From positions 1,178,001 to 1,242,000 of the forward strand of contig NC_014145.1 in assembly GCF_000253115.1 (NCBI RefSeq): a DNA stretch of 64,000 nucleotides. Direction: 5' to 3'. A program made the position numbers and the translations under genes. The stretch is from Thiomonas arsenitoxydans. Its GTDB lineage: Bacteria; Pseudomonadota; Gammaproteobacteria; Burkholderiales; Burkholderiaceae_C. Under the pieces are notes generated by a model. That model was not told the origin of the DNA. It saw only the letters and a list, made by a program, of their open reading frames with translations, and ran no database searches. This document shows positions 63,452-64,000 of the stretch, piece by piece. The first letter of the stretch is position 1; the number at the start of each line of letters is the position of its first letter.

Positions 63452-64000
63452 ATGCGCAACAACCAGCCCGTCACCCAGACCGAGCGCCTGTTTGGGAAAA
63501 ATGAATACATCGTCTCCAAGACCGACCTCAAAGGGCGGCTCACCTATGTGAATCGGCCTTTTCTGGAGATCAGCGGATTTTCCGAGGACGAATTGCTGGG
63601 TTCCGCCCACAACATCGTGCGCCACCCGGACATGCCGCCTGAGGCGTTTGATGACATGTGGCGCCATCTTCAAGCCGGCAAGCCGTGGCAGGGCATGGTG
63701 AAGAATCGTTGCAAGAACGGCGATTTCTACTGGGTTCAGGCCAATGCCAATCCCATCTGGGAAGAGGGCCGGATGGTGGGCTATATGTCACTGCGGGTGC
63801 TCCCCAGCCGCGAGCAGGTGAGGGCGGCGCAAGAGTTCTACGCTTCGCTGCGAGAAGGGCGCGCGCAGGGCTGGACGGTGCGGCATGGAAAGCCAGCGCG
63901 CACCGGCTTGCGCGGATGGTTGAGCGAGGGTGCGCAGGTGTTGCAACAGCGGGCCGTTTCCTTTTTCAGCGCGGGTTTGCTGCTCATCGCCCTGTTGATG
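63452..64000 (+). CDS. PAS-domain methyl-accepting chemotaxis protein, N-terminal part (cut by window end)
   Basis: At least 183 residues, open to the window end. Residues ~10-125 form a PAS domain of the Aer type (FGKNEYIVSKTDLKGRLTYVNRPFLEISGFSEDELLG...NIVRHPDMPPEAFDDMW...PWQGMVKNRCKNGDFYWVQANANPI, partly quoted), with the Aer-like FAD-binding hallmarks N and W. A transmembrane segment begins at ~170 (AVSFFSAGLLLIALLM). The rest (HAMP and signalling domains) lies outside. GAGGAG precedes the ATG. Aerotaxis or energy taxis is the expected role. Confidence 0.85.
   Translation, partial: MRNNQPVTQTERLFGKNEYIVSKTDLKGRLTYVNRPFLEISGFSEDELLGSAHNIVRHPDMPPEAFDDMWRHLQAGKPWQGMVKNRCKNGDFYWVQANANPIWEEGRMVGYMSLRVLPSREQVRAAQEFYASLREGRAQGWTVRHGKPARTGLRGWLSEGAQVLQQRAVSFFSAGLLLIALLM

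Noticed and set aside
1..64000. CRISPR array, prophage, transposase or rRNA operon
   Set aside because: No regularly spaced direct repeats of 25-40 bp, no integrase or transposase frame and no rRNA-like stretch was seen on either strand.

Overview
The window looks like chromosomal DNA of a GC-rich betaproteobacterium of the order Burkholderiales. The evidence is the pgm-waaC-waaA and KdoO-heptosyltransferase LPS genes, a DUF3460 protein, a polyhydroxyalkanoate phasin, an alanine/lysine-rich H1-like protein and a PAS-type chemoreceptor. A Thiomonas-like organism is my best guess, from overall gene flavour only. Coding density is high. There is no rRNA, CRISPR array, prophage or insertion sequence, and one tRNA gene (Gly, anticodon CCC).

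Layout. 0-14.4 kb holds housekeeping genes: rsgA, a pterin dehydratase, an M48 protease, orn, an AraC regulator divergent from an MFS carrier, a methyltransferase, an acyl-CoA ligase, apaH, the LPS run pgm-waaC-waaA, a rhodanese and a Pcm-like methyltransferase. A 161-bp nested palindrome lies between the last two. 14.5-18.2 kb carries two adjacent Nramp carriers (one canonical, one with altered metal-site motifs) and uppP. 18.2-23.1 kb has trmB, tRNA-Gly, a DNA glycosylase, a spermidine-synthase-like protein, a solitary GspE/PilB-type ATPase and a DUF4197 protein. 23.2-24.8 kb is a small accessory patch: one AT-rich orphan membrane protein and a BrnT/BrnA toxin-antitoxin pair with a 22-bp palindromic operator. 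24.9-32.6 kb has an inositol-phosphatase-like protein, nadB, a class II aldolase, panC-panB, scpA, a DUF3460 gene and an ammonium transporter behind a near-consensus sigma-54 promoter.

32.6-50 kb is the most distinctive part. First comes a three-gene set, all on the minus strand (beta-propeller phosphoesterase, TonB-dependent receptor, Tat-exported PhoD-like phosphatase), with Pho-box-like sites at matching distances before two of the genes; it looks like phosphate scavenging. After a divergent H1-like gene comes a run of nine minus-strand genes: TonB-dependent receptor, exbB, exbD, tonB, periplasmic binding protein, two-domain ABC permease, ABC ATPase, an FTR1-like membrane protein and a 53-residue membrane protein, headed by an OmpR-type regulator with a degenerate receiver. 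This is in effect one trans-envelope uptake system from outer membrane to cytoplasm. Its substrate is not settled, because the binding protein lacks the tyrosine pair of ferric-binding proteins.

50-64 kb returns to housekeeping: a DMT exporter, a Kdo-hydroxylase/heptosyltransferase pair, a YqhA-type protein, metG, a YccS-type membrane protein, panE, a phasin with PhaR-like palindromes upstream, suhB, trmJ, cysE, two small ORFs (one a probable lipoprotein) and the start of a PAS chemoreceptor behind an FNR-like site, cut off by the window end. With panB, panC and panE the window encodes three of the four pantothenate synthesis steps.
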